A stretch of DNA of 64,000 bases from Casuarina equisetifolia. Taxonomy: Eukaryota; Streptophyta; Magnoliopsida; Fagales; Casuarinaceae. Of this stretch, positions 11,801 to 23,648 are shown piece after piece; the stretch's first letter is position 1, and each line of letters begins with the position of its first letter. The notes beneath the pieces were generated by a model. It made no database searches and was not told where the DNA came from. It saw nothing but the letters and a program-made list of their open reading frames with translations. The DNA lies in NCBI GenBank assembly GCA_028551475.1, contig CM052356.1, forward strand, positions 9,265,884 to 9,329,883. The letters are read 5' to 3'. A program made the translations under genes and the position numbers.

Positions 11801-14800
11801 TTTCATGTTAAGTGGTTACCAAGTATCATAGTATTTTCCTACCACTGTCTGTGCAATTTCAGTGGTAAACTGTCTAGCATAATCGATCCTAAATTTCTGG
11901 TTCTAATCAGGTGGCAGAGGGTGAAATCCTGAGTCTCCAAGAAAACCTTTCCAATGAAAAGACTAGATGTCTCGAGCTAGGAAAAGAGCTGGAAGACTTG
12001 AAGTCCTACTGTACTTGTCCAAGGGATATCAAAAGGATTCCTCCTTATATACAGTATACTTTAGTCCTGAATCCAAAGTAGACTCAAAGGAATGTGACTC
12101 TAGGGATATCGATGAGGTTTGCCAGTGGCTTCTCCCTGTCTTTCCTTTCTAATGGTGCCATTCATTTTTCCCTTTACAGTCACTACTACTTTCTTGTTAT
12201 AGTTTACTTTCGTGCTTTACTGATGATATCCATGTAACCCTGAAGAAATCAATGGATATTCTGATATCTTTGTAATATGTTCAGAAAGACGTGGATCTTC
12301 ATTTGTCCACTCGCAAGACATTTTATGACAATACCAATTTGGAGAAGTGTAACTCCTCTCTGGGACAGGATAAAGATGTTTTCTGTCAGGTACAAATATC
12401 TTCGCATTTTTTTATTTTTCCAATCAGTTCCGACCCTGCACTCTTGGGATCCTTAATTATCTTTGGAGATTAAGGGCCGCTAACTAGGGCTGCTTTTTTT
12501 GAGTGCTTTAGTCAAGATAACATTATTTTGAATAGTATCTCAAGAAGAGGTTGAACCTTTTCTTCAACTGAATTGTAAAATATTGACCACTCCAGGGAAG
12601 GCTTACTGCATATTTTTCAGTAGTATCTCGTTTTAAGGAAATCTCTTCGTGGAATGAAGTTCTTCCCAAGAATTTATGTGAGCAATTCTGATGTTGATGT
12701 GGTTCTTATTCCATGCTTGTTTGTTGAAATCCGTTACTTGAATATCAGGATGAGTGTTGGACTTTTGGGGATATCTCACATCAGGATAGGGAGTATGTCA
12801 TATTTATTCTTCTGTGTCGAGCATAGCTGAGAATATAAAGAGTTTCTGCTTTGTTTAATTAATCAGATAGGTGATACCTTTCGTGGGAGTGGAGACAACA
12901 CGGAGGGCGTAAATGAGTCCAAATATTTGGGAATAAAGGATAATGCTTCAAATGCTGAAGGGACAGGTTTGATTCAGAAAGTTTACCTTTGTTGCAATTG
13001 TTGCTACAATGTTTGCGTATTGCATAATATGCGAAAGTTTGGAATCCAGACTATTAGATGCTGAAATGCTTTTGGGATATGGTTGTTTAGAAAATCTGGA
13101 TACCAAACACGTCCTGTATACAATTTGTTGCTTTCTGAATTATGCAATTGGTTGAAAAGAATTTATTGTGACATGTAGAATCTTTGACGAGACAAGGACA
13201 TAACCTCACTTTAGATTTTTCCTCTGTTCTTTTAAATCATTATTTTTCCTTGAGGTCAGACATTTTCCTTCAAGTACTTTGCAAGTTACAATCAAATAGT
13301 TCTCAGCTAGATCTAGTCTTTTGTGCTTTAGGATTGTCGGCAATCATTGTTTGTCTTACTATTACCAATTAATTTCATATGTTTCGTGATTTTTGGCATG
13401 TGACAGTTTAATTGGTTTTATTTACTAGGTAGCCTATTCAGCATGGTTTCTATCTGTAACTGACAAAATCATGGCTTTCAGATATTGCTATCAGCTATTC
13501 TCTGTCCCATGGCATGGTTAGAAATGATAGCTGTTCATCAGTAGAGCTGGACCGGCTGCTTACAGAGGAGGATGAGGTTAAATTCTCTTACGTGTGTCTG
13601 CTTTCAATTCCATTGACGCCTTTCTCCCCGAACTTCGTAGTTTGTAAATTTTCTTGAAGGACTCTCGGGCTAAGATGATATCTGCTACATCTAAAACATT
13701 TTCTCAATGCGTTACCTGAATTCGGGTATCCATGCTGCTTTTAATTAGCTCTTTTGTTCAAATGACATATATTGCTGCAATTTGACGGATTCAGTGCATG
13801 CACTAATGTAGAGAGCTTTGAGCTTGTAGAAACACAGATGCGCCCACCAATAAAGTTGGTTAAAGTTGATTTGTAGTTACGATAAAAAATTGAGGTATGA
13901 ATTGGTTCAGATGATTAATACCTTCAGAGAAGAAGCTATTTATTTGTTAATAGAAAACTCGACCTAATAGCTGCAATTTTTTTGTTTGATTAAAAATGAC
14001 TGCTTTTGATTGTTAATGTCTCTACACAGGAGTTGGTTTCATGGCTCTTTCTTCTTCCTTTTTTCTTACCTTATTTTTGGTCTTTCTTTAGAATTTTTTG
14101 CATCAGCCACCATCACCGAAGGATGATTCCGCATTTGCCCAGGGATGCAGCACTGTCAACTTGCCAGTGGATCAACCAATATTTGATGCTCAGTATAAAG
14201 ACTCGAATTTAGCAATATTAAGTAGGTCAGTGGGGTATCATTCATATTTTTAGCTGCATAGTTTGCCTTCCTCAAACATCAATGTTGACAATAGTTTCTT
14301 CATGATGCCCCCTGCCTCATCCGTATCACCCAGGGATTGCAGTAAATTGGATGTTGAGGATGGGATTGTAGAACCGGGGGTAAGACGAATATGTTTCTCG
14401 GCTTGGCTTTTACTTTGCATGTACTTTATATTATTAAGAAGATCTAATGTTGCTTGATTATTCACGCTAATGTAATTTTTTTCCCACTTTTTTCTTCGGA
14501 AAAGCAGGACGGTTCCACAAACTCCATCCTATATGAGCACAAAAAAAGGGTAGCTAATCCAGAATTTATTTGGCTTTAAAATGATGAAAGCTAACCTTTA
14601 TCAAATCAAATAGGCTGAATAACTGAGCTCAAGCATAGAATTGACAGATTATAATTTATTACAGAATAGTAACTCTAAAAGTCTCTTCATTTCTTAATGT
14701 AAATAATTTTTTTAATTGAATGATGCAAGGCTTTATCGTAAAAATTGCTTCTGCTTTCTTTGTCGGTGTCACTTAAAGGAATCGTTGGATCCACTCCAAT

Positions 14801-15509
14801 CACGAGAGGAAGAAGACTTCATAGCTACCAAAGAATGCAACGTTGCTGCAGAAAATGAACCAAGAGTTGATGTTTCCTGCAAAGCACAGAAACCAAAAAG
14901 GTCAGGGGCGTTTTGTTCCATATTGACTATGCCTTTCTTGTCCCAAGCCAAAAAAAAAAAAATAGCTACATGGTTTGTTAAAGCTTATTCGAGTTTTGTC
15001 TTCTATGATAGAATTCCTAAATATACTTGTACTTCATTATTTAAATAGGAGACTTGCGCCTGCCTTATCCATATTGCTGAGGGATTTCAGTACTTTGGAT
15101 GTCGACGAGGATGCTGAGAAACCGAAGGTAAATTTTGACACTTGTCAATTTTCTTGCCTGTCTTGCCTGACCTCAGGGTTCGTGGGAGTCGCCACAAGTT
15201 TGGCGCATAGCGCACTGCTTTGAAATTGTGCACTTTGACCAAAATCGCAAAGTGAGCGTAACTTTTCGTAAGGTGGATATTTCCACCCTAAGAAAATAAT
15301 CCCCTGGTTTCATTTTTGTCCATAGCTACCCACAACACAACAGGAGGTTGAAGAAAGAAATAATAATAATTGAAACGTTATTAGCTTTTCTGTCAAATCA
15401 CTTGCAGGGAAATCGAGCTGTAAGAAAGTTGGCCGGAGATGAAAGAAAAACAACAACCGAGGGCGGAATTGCTCTCCTGCGCTTACTCAAGGACAATCTT
15501 CACCTCTAA
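5832..15509 (+). CDS. KIN6: Kinesin-like protein KIN-6 (kinesin-6 family motor)
   Basis: Microtubule motor of the plant kinesin-6 class, about 940 residues. Exons: 5832-6392, 6499-6695, 6913-7036, 7160-7254, 8655-8778, 9170-9235, 9437-9499, 9710-9760, 9969-10051, 10149-10263, 11459-11507, 11599-11752, 11911-12116, 12285-12389, 12867-12966, 13482-13576, 14092-14379, 14508-14549, 14779-14900, 15049-15127, 15408-15509. The motor begins near residue 88 (LKVYLRIRPL). The P-loop GPSGSGKT is at about residues 214-221, switch I reads NSQSSRSQ and switch II reads DLAGAERE. The motor closes with SPYTKIKFNNVEE. The tail is hydrophilic with a short coiled-coil-like stretch (exons 12-13) and ends in a basic RRLAPALSILLRDF block and LLRLLKDNLHL. 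All ten motor exons join in frame. In the tail, the exon 11-12 junction and exon 13 are each one base short of the expected frame, and exon 17 contains TAG at 14251-14253. Tail errors or decay are discussed in the findings. Intron 4 (1.4 kb) and intron 10 (1.2 kb) are the longest. Confidence 0.9.
10894..11023. repeat. 65-bp tandem duplication in kinesin intron 10
   Basis: Two adjacent diverged copies of about 65 bp. Shared blocks are CTGAAAGTTGG at 10898 and 10963, and GTCTACCC-GTGTTTGACA near 10934 and 10999. Both lie inside the intron between exons 10 and 11. Confidence 0.8.
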
Positions 15510-17249
15510 TTTAGCAACCCTTTTATCTTTGACAGGGCCTTTATCTTCCGGGTTGGATTTATTTATACAGCCACCTTTTTGTATAAATTGGGCTTCCATT
15601 TTTTTGGTTTCCGAAGCGGTCACTGTTCGTATCCTTTGCCTTGCTTTTTGCACCTAAAATGCCCTTTCTCCCATAGTATATGTTTATAAATGGAAAGATT
15701 CCCTTATCCTCTCAATTGCTTGTAATGTCAGAAACTCCACTGACAGTGTCTTCCGAAGTTGTATTCCCTTTGGGCTTTTTTGGTCCAAGCCGTCATTCTC
15801 AGCTGCTGTCACTTGCTATAAAGGTTTCTGAGCTTAAGAATTTGGGTGGGCCGAGGCGTGCTTGTGTGTTGGGCCTCCAGTGCATGCGAAATTTGTGCCT
15901 CGTTCGCTGGTCCTCAGGGTGGGGAGGGGGGGGGACCATGTGGACCGCGGGTAGCCTAAAAATTTAGTGAGATCGCTTTCAACATGCTTTTTATAAACTT
16001 TACATTATATTCTAAGCACTAAAGGTTGGGACCTTGGAGTAATGAGAGGAATTATGGCTGCTTTCAACGTCTCCATCCCAACCGATTAGCTCAAACCTTT
16101 TATTCTTATCTTTTTTGCTTTCACCCTCTGATGATGAACTTTCCGCGGTCATGTCAGAACATTGTGAGCTCATTTTCCTAATCATTTCAAATCATGTCTC
16201 AGAAACCTTTATAGCCCAGCCCACCGGATTGGGTGTCGCTGGACCTTTTGTTTTCATAAAACAAATGATTATAACCCAGTTACGAAAAATATAGAGGGAA
16301 AATGAAAAGGGTACATGCCCGCCTGACTCTGACGAAATCGACCAAATAGCAAATAGCAGGCAGCTGTCTTCTGTTGTCATTTTACTGGGGACTACCCAAA
16401 GTTTCCGTAGTACTATAAGGTTTTCTTTGCGTTGCAAAATGTGACAGCAAGGTTCTGTGAACTTTTAGGTAACAGTGTTTACCCCCTACAACGGCTGGGA
16501 TTTGCAGGCCTAAATATAGCTTCCCCAGGATCTACGACATCAACTGTACAACTGGAATTCCAGTTTTCTGGAACCATGTCAGGAATCTTATTTAATGAAA
16601 GAGTCCTTCTAACGTACTTATGATTGAGTGCCAAAGAACTCTGTCAAGAATGCAGATGCTGCCAAGACAAGAGGAGTACGAGCGAGTGTCACGCTGCCAA
16701 AAAATAACTTGCAACAAGGCAATAAAGGTTGCAGGTCCTTTGTGCATTCCGCTGTGAAGTAACATTTGGGGACGCTACGATTTCTGCATTTATCGCGTTC
16801 CTAATTTTATCGACTTCATTATTTTAATGTAAGGTCTAAAAGGTCTATTCAAATCATAAGAGCTCCTGATTTTGGCACGTATTAACTCCAAATACTTTTT
16901 TTTGTTAACATGCTACAGTAAAATATACGATTTTTTGTCAGAGTCTCAGGATTTGTGATCGACCTTAATTAAAAGTCTTTGGACTTTCTTTGCCAATACG
17001 AGGAAATGTATTGCGGAATCAAGTCTATACGGAACATTCATGTCGGAATCTCCATGATTTTTCTTCATTTTTATCCTAAAAATCAGAAATTATTCCTCAA
17101 AACAAAAGAGTGAAGAGGAGTTCCTGTCAAGCTGCAACGATGAAAGAAAGAAAGAAAGAAAGTGAGAGGTAGATCCATTTGCAAGTTCAGATTCATGTGG
17201 GCGCGACGTGCTTTTACTTTCTTTAGCATAAGGTTGAAACAATCCAATA

Positions 17250-17288
17250 TAAAAATAAAAATAAAAATAAAAATAAAAATAAAAAAAA
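17250..17288. repeat. (TAAAAA)n microsatellite
   Basis: About six copies of a TAAAAA-type hexamer ending in an A run. Confidence 0.9.
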
Positions 17289-17683
17289 GGCAAGGAATGG
17301 TATTTCTTTTTCCCTTTTCCGATAGAATAATATATGCTACCTTACAAAGCCGGGTAAGATCTTCAAAGGAAAAACCTCCGATTTTGTCCCGGATTCTGAA
17401 TTTTTGTCATGAATTTGCTGGACATGGAGTAGTACATGCAAGACGCACGTGACAAGGGGGGTGAGGGCCAAGTGGCAGTGACCTCGGCACGGCAAGTTCC
17501 TCCGGCGGCCAAGTCCACAAAAGGCATCATCGGAATTGACAGTTTATTTTTTCTGTCCTCCTTGGGCTCACCTGCGTGCCTTTTCTCCACATCTCTCAGA
17601 AACACAAACCTAAGTGGTTCGGCGGCTGAGCCGGTCCTCCCCGAGCCGGCTCGCAGCAAGCCGCGCCTTCCACGCACGCTCGT

Positions 17684-17689
17684 CACGTG
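17684..17689. promoter_or_regulatory. G-box CACGTG in CpG-rich promoter patch
   Basis: Perfect palindromic G-box just upstream of the probable first exon of the TFIIS-N gene. A second copy is at 17446-17451. bHLH and bZIP factors bind this core; function here is inferred from position only. Confidence 0.5.
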
Positions 17690-17921
17690 GAGCTCACCAA
17701 TAGCGAATTAGATAGAAAGTTAAACCAAATTGGTTAATTGAAAAGGGGGAATATACAAAACAAAATTTTTGAGGAAGAAAGTTAGAAACGTTGCTCTCTC
17801 TGTGGTTCGAAAGAAATAGAGCTTCACAGAGAAAAAAGCAGGGTTTTGTGAAGGGGAAGCTCTAGAGAGAGGAACTCCGTGAGGGAAAAGTGGGGAGAGA
17901 GAAGAGGAAGAAGAAGAGAGA

Positions 17922-17924
<3 letters not shown>

Positions 17925-17968
<44 letters not shown>
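17925..17968. repeat. (AG)n microsatellite in the probable 5' leader
   Basis: Uninterrupted AG dinucleotide run of about 44 bp, within the purine-rich sequence at about 17.8-18.0 kb that looks like the first, non-coding exon of the downstream gene. Confidence 0.9.
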
Positions 17969-17970
<2 letters not shown>

Positions 17971-20565
17971 GAGCTTCCTCCTCCGTCCGAAGACTCAGTC
18001 AGAGCTAGGGTTTCTAATTCATTGACGAAGGTGAAGAATCTTACATGCCATGATTTTCATAAATTGCTGTTTTGCATTCTAATATCCTGTTATTTGTTAA
18101 TTACCTCTTATTAATGTCATTAATTACCCGTCTCTTGGCATTAATTAGAATAATTTTGGTATGATTCTCGAAATTTATGTATGCGTACATCGCTGCTCAC
18201 TCGGAAAGGCATAATCCAGGTTTTTATCTCGTTTTTCTCCTATTTTTGGATTCTAGGGTTTGATTCCTATGCCTGTGGTAATATGTGTTTCCTCCTTTTG
18301 GCCTTTCTTGATACTATCTATGCCGGTGGAGAAGGTGAAAGGTTGTCTCTTTTGGTATGGCATCGAGTTGTTTGGTTCTCATTCACTGGTTGCTACTGTT
18401 CCTTCTGCACAAAGATGGTTTTTTTGGGTCTTGTAGTTCCATCGTCCTTTCAGGATTGAGTTTCGAATTTTTTTGACAATCTAAATCTAATGCCCTAATG
18501 ATTGAAATTCTGTCTAAAGATTTGGCTTTTTCTTTTCATACTTGATTGATTGTATTCACTAGTTAACGCTTTTATGAACTTAACCCATATTATTTGGAAC
18601 AGTGAAAAACTATGTCTAAATGTTAGGCTTGCTTGAGCCTTGATTTGCTTCTCAGGGTTTTGATGTGTATGAAGTTAGACATATTGATCCCAGTTTGAGC
18701 GAATTTATTTGTCATGGTATTGTTGGTGAAAAGCACTGGGCAATTGTCACGTTAGGAAGTGGAATATTACACACATATCCAGATTGCTCAACATTATTGG
18801 GATCATAGTGCTTGAGGTTATAACTATCATTGCCGTGGATAATGTTTTATGTTCCTAAGGAGCAATGTGTATCCATTGTTCAGATCCTAACAAGGAATAC
18901 CTAGTCCTTTGTGGGATTAGAAAGGTTCTTCCAAATGTTAAGACTTTTGCAAGTTTGGGCTTGTCTTTCAGGTGTAGAATTGTCTTTCATTAGTTTAGTT
19001 TTCTCATATCTATCATCTGGTTTCCATGTGTATTATGCACCAATTCGGTGTTTAGTCAACTGGTTGTTAGTAAATTTGCTTTGTCACAATTGGCACTTTT
19101 CTTCCTGTGAACATTTGACTCAGATGATGGGATCCTTGTTTAGGTGGAGTAGAGTAGCTTTGTCTTGACTAAACTAACAATTACCTTGTTAATATTATTT
19201 TTGTTTCATGCTTTATTTATCTACACCTTTATATAAATGTTTTAACCTATTTCTAGAGTATGTTAGGGTGAATGTCCTTGTAAATCTGCTTTTTGACTTC
19301 CTCTTTTGTCCAGATATGACTGAAATTTCAAATGCAGAAAGAACTTCATTCTAATTCTAAAATTATCTTGCCTTAGTGACACATATGGATTTGAAAGTTT
19401 ATGTTCATAACTTATAATTGAACTGGATTTACAAGTTTAGTTTTTTCTTCTTGGGTTGATATTCTTACACCCCATCTGTTGCTTTTGTTGATCCAAAGTT
19501 GACTTCATCATTGCCCTATGTGCTACTGAACTTAGTGAACAAAGACAACGCTCTTTTTGTCATCAGCTATTATGTCATATACTATATTAAGTAGTACTTT
19601 TGTGTATGTTGCTTCTTGTGGCTATTATTGTGTGGTCAAAGTGTAATGTTGTATGTTCTCTATCTTGTACATAGCTGTAATTTTTCATCTTCATTTTTGG
19701 TTTAACTAAATTGAGGATGAAAGTTTACCCAGTTGTGTTTTTCAACTTGCTGTCTGTACAAGCCCCCTTTTCATATCTGTGGGATTGATCACTTTTACCA
19801 GCCTTTTATTTGAGATTTTAATTTTGAATCTTGCACTGATTTTTGAAAATCTTTAAGATTATATAATCTTGTGGGTTTTTTTCCTTACCTGATACCAGAA
19901 TTCATGTGTTTATGGTACTTCAAAATACTTTTGCTCTCTCCACATGGAGCAGGAACAAAATAGGGCATTGATTTTGATTTTTCCCTTTCTCAGCATGACA
20001 AAATGAATCAAATCTTTTTATATGTGAATCGTTTTTGGCCAATTGCCAGGTCAAAATCCAAGTTTGTAAGTTTAGTCATCCACTAGAAATAAATTCTGAA
20101 AAATTTTGTTGGCCTGGTTGGTTGTTCCTGTTCATTCTGTTTTTAGATAGACTGGGTGCACACCCCTTAGTGGCAATAACTGGGGCTGGATATGGGTATT
20201 ATATCACACTCATGCATTCTGTTTTGGGTTTTGAATACATCCAGAAGTTCATGCAAGTTGGACAATGTGTTCTTTTGCGATCTGTGCTGACCTTTTTATT
20301 GAAGACATTAAATTGCATATGTAGTTATATACTCCCATCATTTGCTTGTCCAACTTCTTTGTTCATGTTTCAGTTTTAGTTTTCTTGATTCACTCCTGGT
20401 GATCCATGTTAAATTTTTTGGACGACTTGTTTCTTTAGTTGGAAGGATTTGCTTATATGACAGTTATGCGTAGAGTATAAGAACTCCATGTTTACTTTTG
20501 TTTTGTAATTTTTTTCCTGCAGATCTTTCTGTGGTTATTGTTGTGAAACTCTAGTTTGGTTTCAA

Positions 20566-20628
20566 ATGGGAGGAAAAGCATTTGGATTTCACCCGGATTT
20601 CTTGGATGCTTGGGAACTTTGTGTCTGA
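20566..20628 (+). promoter_or_regulatory. Upstream ORF of 20 codons in the TFIIS-N gene leader
   Basis: The last leader exon begins after the acceptor AG at 20521-20522. Inside it an ATG at 20566 opens a 20-codon frame starting MGGKAFGFHP and ending with TGA at 20626-20628, six bases before the main ATG at 20635. It is out of frame with the main ORF (offset 69, multiple of three, but closed by its own stop), so ribosomes must reinitiate or skip it. Whether the peptide is conserved is unknown to me. Confidence 0.6.
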
Positions 20629-20634
20629 GGCAAT

Positions 20635-23600
20635 ATGACGCTTGAGGATTTCTTTACCTTGACTGAGATGAAGGATGGGCTTACAGCCCCATCTCGGGTT
20701 GAAGAGCTGCTCAATGTAATGCAGAAGGAGAAAGATTGTGTTGTGAAGAATGTTGGCGATGCAACCAGGCAGTGGACTGCTGTTGCAAGCACTATTGCTG
20801 CCACAGAGAACAAAGATTGTCTCGATCTTTTTATTCAGTTAGATGGACTTTGTTTTATTGATAGATGGTTGAAGGATGCTCAAAAGTTTGGTGACGACAC
20901 AAGTGACAGTTATGTAGAAGAATCAATCACTGTACTGCTACGAGCACTTGAGAAGTTGCAAATAGACAGTGAGAGATCAGTATCCTCGGGGATTTTGATT
21001 ACTGTCAAGAATCTTCTTGACCACAATAGCTCTAAGGTTCAGGACAGAGCAAAAATTTTGTTTGATAGCTGGAAGGATGATAAGGATTGTGATCCAGTTC
21101 ACCAGGATGTCGATGATGGGAATAGAAGGTTTGCCGAGGAGGATAGTAGGCAATCTGCTTTAGATAATCCAATTTCTGAAGGAAGTGGTGATGAAGAAAG
21201 CCATGCTTTAGAACATGCTGCAGATGAAAAGTCACCTTTGAGTAGATCTGAAGATCTACACCCAGAAAAGATTGAAGATGAGAAGATTCCAAATCCCAAA
21301 GATGAGGCTGGATCTCACACAGTTTCAGACAACGAGGATTCTAAAGATGGACCTTTGGACCCTTCGTCCTCCTCTCTTTTGTCAACCTCCTTGCAAGAAA
21401 GTCCTATTAAAGAAGAATCGCCCTTAGATGCTGCAGAAGGAACTACTGGTACTGGGACTTGTAATGTTACAGTCACAAAGCAAGGAAGCAGTGAGGTTCT
21501 CACAGATGTTGTTAGGTCCAATGAGACATCTAAGGTTGAAAAACAGTTACAAGAAGCTGGAAATTCCTCTGACAAGTTGGGTATGACAGAGATCCCTTCT
21601 GCCTCAGGTGCATTGGAATCTGGAGCTGCTGGTGCTGATGATGTTGGTGGAAGTGAGCAGAAGATTTTGAGGGAACCTGCTTTGCAGAATAGTGTTGATG
21701 CCAATGAGAAGCAGGCATCTGATTTTAAGAGTGGATTAGCTGATATGAGAGCTCTAAATTGTTGCAGTGCAAGCGTGTTCAAGGCCCCTGGTCAAGATGG
21801 TGAATGCTGTTCGAAGGCTTCGTTGCCTGCCAATGGGAATGTACCTGGAAAACCAGAAGATTTAGACACTGCTTTCTCTAGGATGGAAGATGTGGGAGAC
21901 GCTGATGAGGATAAGGAGCATACGAGTGATGAAGGTGATGACTTGATGACAGCTTCTGATTATCCTAAATCAGCAATACAAACAAAAAATCCCGATGTGA
22001 TTGACAAAAGAAGGTCTGATATCGAACTCGAGTATGGCATAGTTGATGCTTTACAAGTTGCTTGGCAAGTTGCTCAAGAAGTAAAGAGAGAGGTGGTGAA
22101 TTATAGAGAACCATTTTGCAGTTCATCTTCGGAGAAACACTTGGAGGGTGGAATCAGACAGCCAGGTAGCCCAGACTCTATAAATGGAAAGCAGGACCAA
22201 GCGACGGATGCCCCACAAGAGGAGGTGCCTAATGGACAAAGTCATTCTGTGGAGACGAATCCTGAGAGGGAGGGAGCCTCAATTAACTCAGGCAATGGAC
22301 AAGAAAATAGCACACATGATATGGAGTCCTCTCTGGTGACTGAAGCGGGTCAAGAACCAGACCTTAATACAGAGAAAGGCCCTTGTGACTTTGATCTAAA
22401 TCAAGAAGTCTGCTCTGATGAAATGGATTGTCCGATGAACCCTTCTACTCCCATCTCTGTTGTTTCTGCCTCAAGGCCAGCAGGAGCTCCTGGATTGCCA
22501 ATAGCTCCTTTGCAGTTCAAGGGGAGTCTTGGATGGAAAGGATGTGCCGCTACTAGTGCCTTCCGCCCAGCATCTCCTCGTCGAATTCCTGATGGTGATA
22601 AGACTCTTTCTATTGGGGGAATCCGTGATAGTTCAAAGCAGAGTAACCATTGCCTTGACTTTGATTTGAATGTTGCTGAGGATGGAGATGATGTGGGAAA
22701 AAGATGCCTTTATCATCTGGCCTTCCTTCTGGTGAATCTTCAGTGGAACTGAGCCCAATGAGATCAGGGAAGTTGAAGTTGGATCTGAACTGTATGGGTG
22801 ATGATGGTGATCCCTCACCATTGGATTCGAGAATGGGAGAGCAGCTCTTTAACAACAGGAATAGCAATCGCAGCCCATCTCCTGCTTCATCATCATCATC
22901 GATGCAGCCAACTTTGAGGAACATTGATTTGAATGACAGACCGTACATACAGAATGATGCTTTGGAGCAGGGACCTCTAAAGTCTTCCCAATTTGCAAAT
23001 GCATATGGAGTACCGAAACCAGATGCTCCTGTTATTTCTATCATGGGCACCAGGGTGGAAGTCAATAGAAAAGATTTTCTTTCTCAATCTTCGTCCTTGC
23101 CAAACGGCAAGTCTGTGGAGCCTACTGTGGATGCCAGCATGACGAGAGCAGGGGGTATTATTGGGATAGCACCCACAGTGTCTTATGCTCATTCTCCTTT
23201 TGGGTATAATGGACTAACAACGGGGCCCACTATGTCTTTCTCCTCGGCCATGTATGGACCTGCAGGCACAATTCCATATATGGTGGATTCTAGAGGGGCC
23301 ACCGTTGTGCCTCAGATTGTGGGTTCTGCGTCAGCTGTTCCGCCTTCCTACCAACAGTCGCCGTTCATTATGAGTCTGGGTGGCGTACAGCCAGGTCTAA
23401 ATAGTGCCGGGCCATCTCGCCCAAGTTTTGACTTGAATTCTGGGTTCATGATGGAGGCTGGGAATAGAGACTCGGGGGGCTTGAGGCAGCTTTTTATTTC
23501 TGGTCAAGGCAGGTCCATGGAGGAGCATTTGAGAACCAACTTCCAACCCTCTTCTAGCTCTGGAATTGGTGCGAAAAGAAAGGAACCAGATAGTGGATGG

Positions 23601-23648
23601 GAGTCTTTTCCATTTAGCTACAAACACCCGCAACCACCGTGGAAATAG
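20635..23648 (+). CDS. TFIIS N-terminal domain protein with DLN motifs
   Basis: A nuclear protein of about 1004 residues, related to the plant TFIIS-family/SUO-like group (the AT4G24200 type is my best match from memory). Residues about 40-150 form the helical TFIIS N-terminal domain (TND/LW), which in this superfamily docks transcription-elongation partners. The middle is long, acidic and Ser/Glu-rich and probably disordered. The C-terminal third holds five DLN motifs (22393, 22663, 22782, 22929 and 23430), one of which, DLNDRP, fits the EAR repression consensus DLNxxP. The end, GAKRKEPDSGWESF, is typical of SUO-like proteins. Coding appears to be a single exon. The frame changes at the A5 run 22698-22702: upstream the frame runs on to a stop at 22750-22752, while conserved-looking sequence continues in the next frame, so one A appears to be missing. 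The gene has a non-coding first exon near 17.76-18.03 kb and a leader intron of about 2.5 kb. Confidence 0.88.

Larger units (their letters stand above)
15510..17759. other. Intergenic region between kinesin and TFIIS-N gene
   Basis: Contains the kinesin 3' untranslated region and then non-coding DNA; no protein family recognised. It includes a (GAAA)n run at about 17142-17161, a six-base A-rich microsatellite at about 17250-17288 and a GC-rich, CpG-rich patch at about 17440-17700 that probably belongs to the next gene's promoter. Two CACGTG G-boxes lie at 17446-17451 and 17684-17689. Confidence 0.6.

Noticed and set aside
14226-14261. A 36-base intron in the kinesin tail
   Set aside because: It has GT and AG ends and restores the frame, but it is far shorter than plant introns, and the sequence inside stays in the same frame apart from one TAG.
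17363-17711. Overlapping frames in the CpG-rich patch
   Set aside because: GC-rich sequence makes stop-free frames on both strands; translations show no domain and the place fits a promoter.
21032-21782. Minus-strand frames within the TFIIS-N gene
   Set aside because: Antisense shadows; the plus-strand frame has the recognised domain and motifs.
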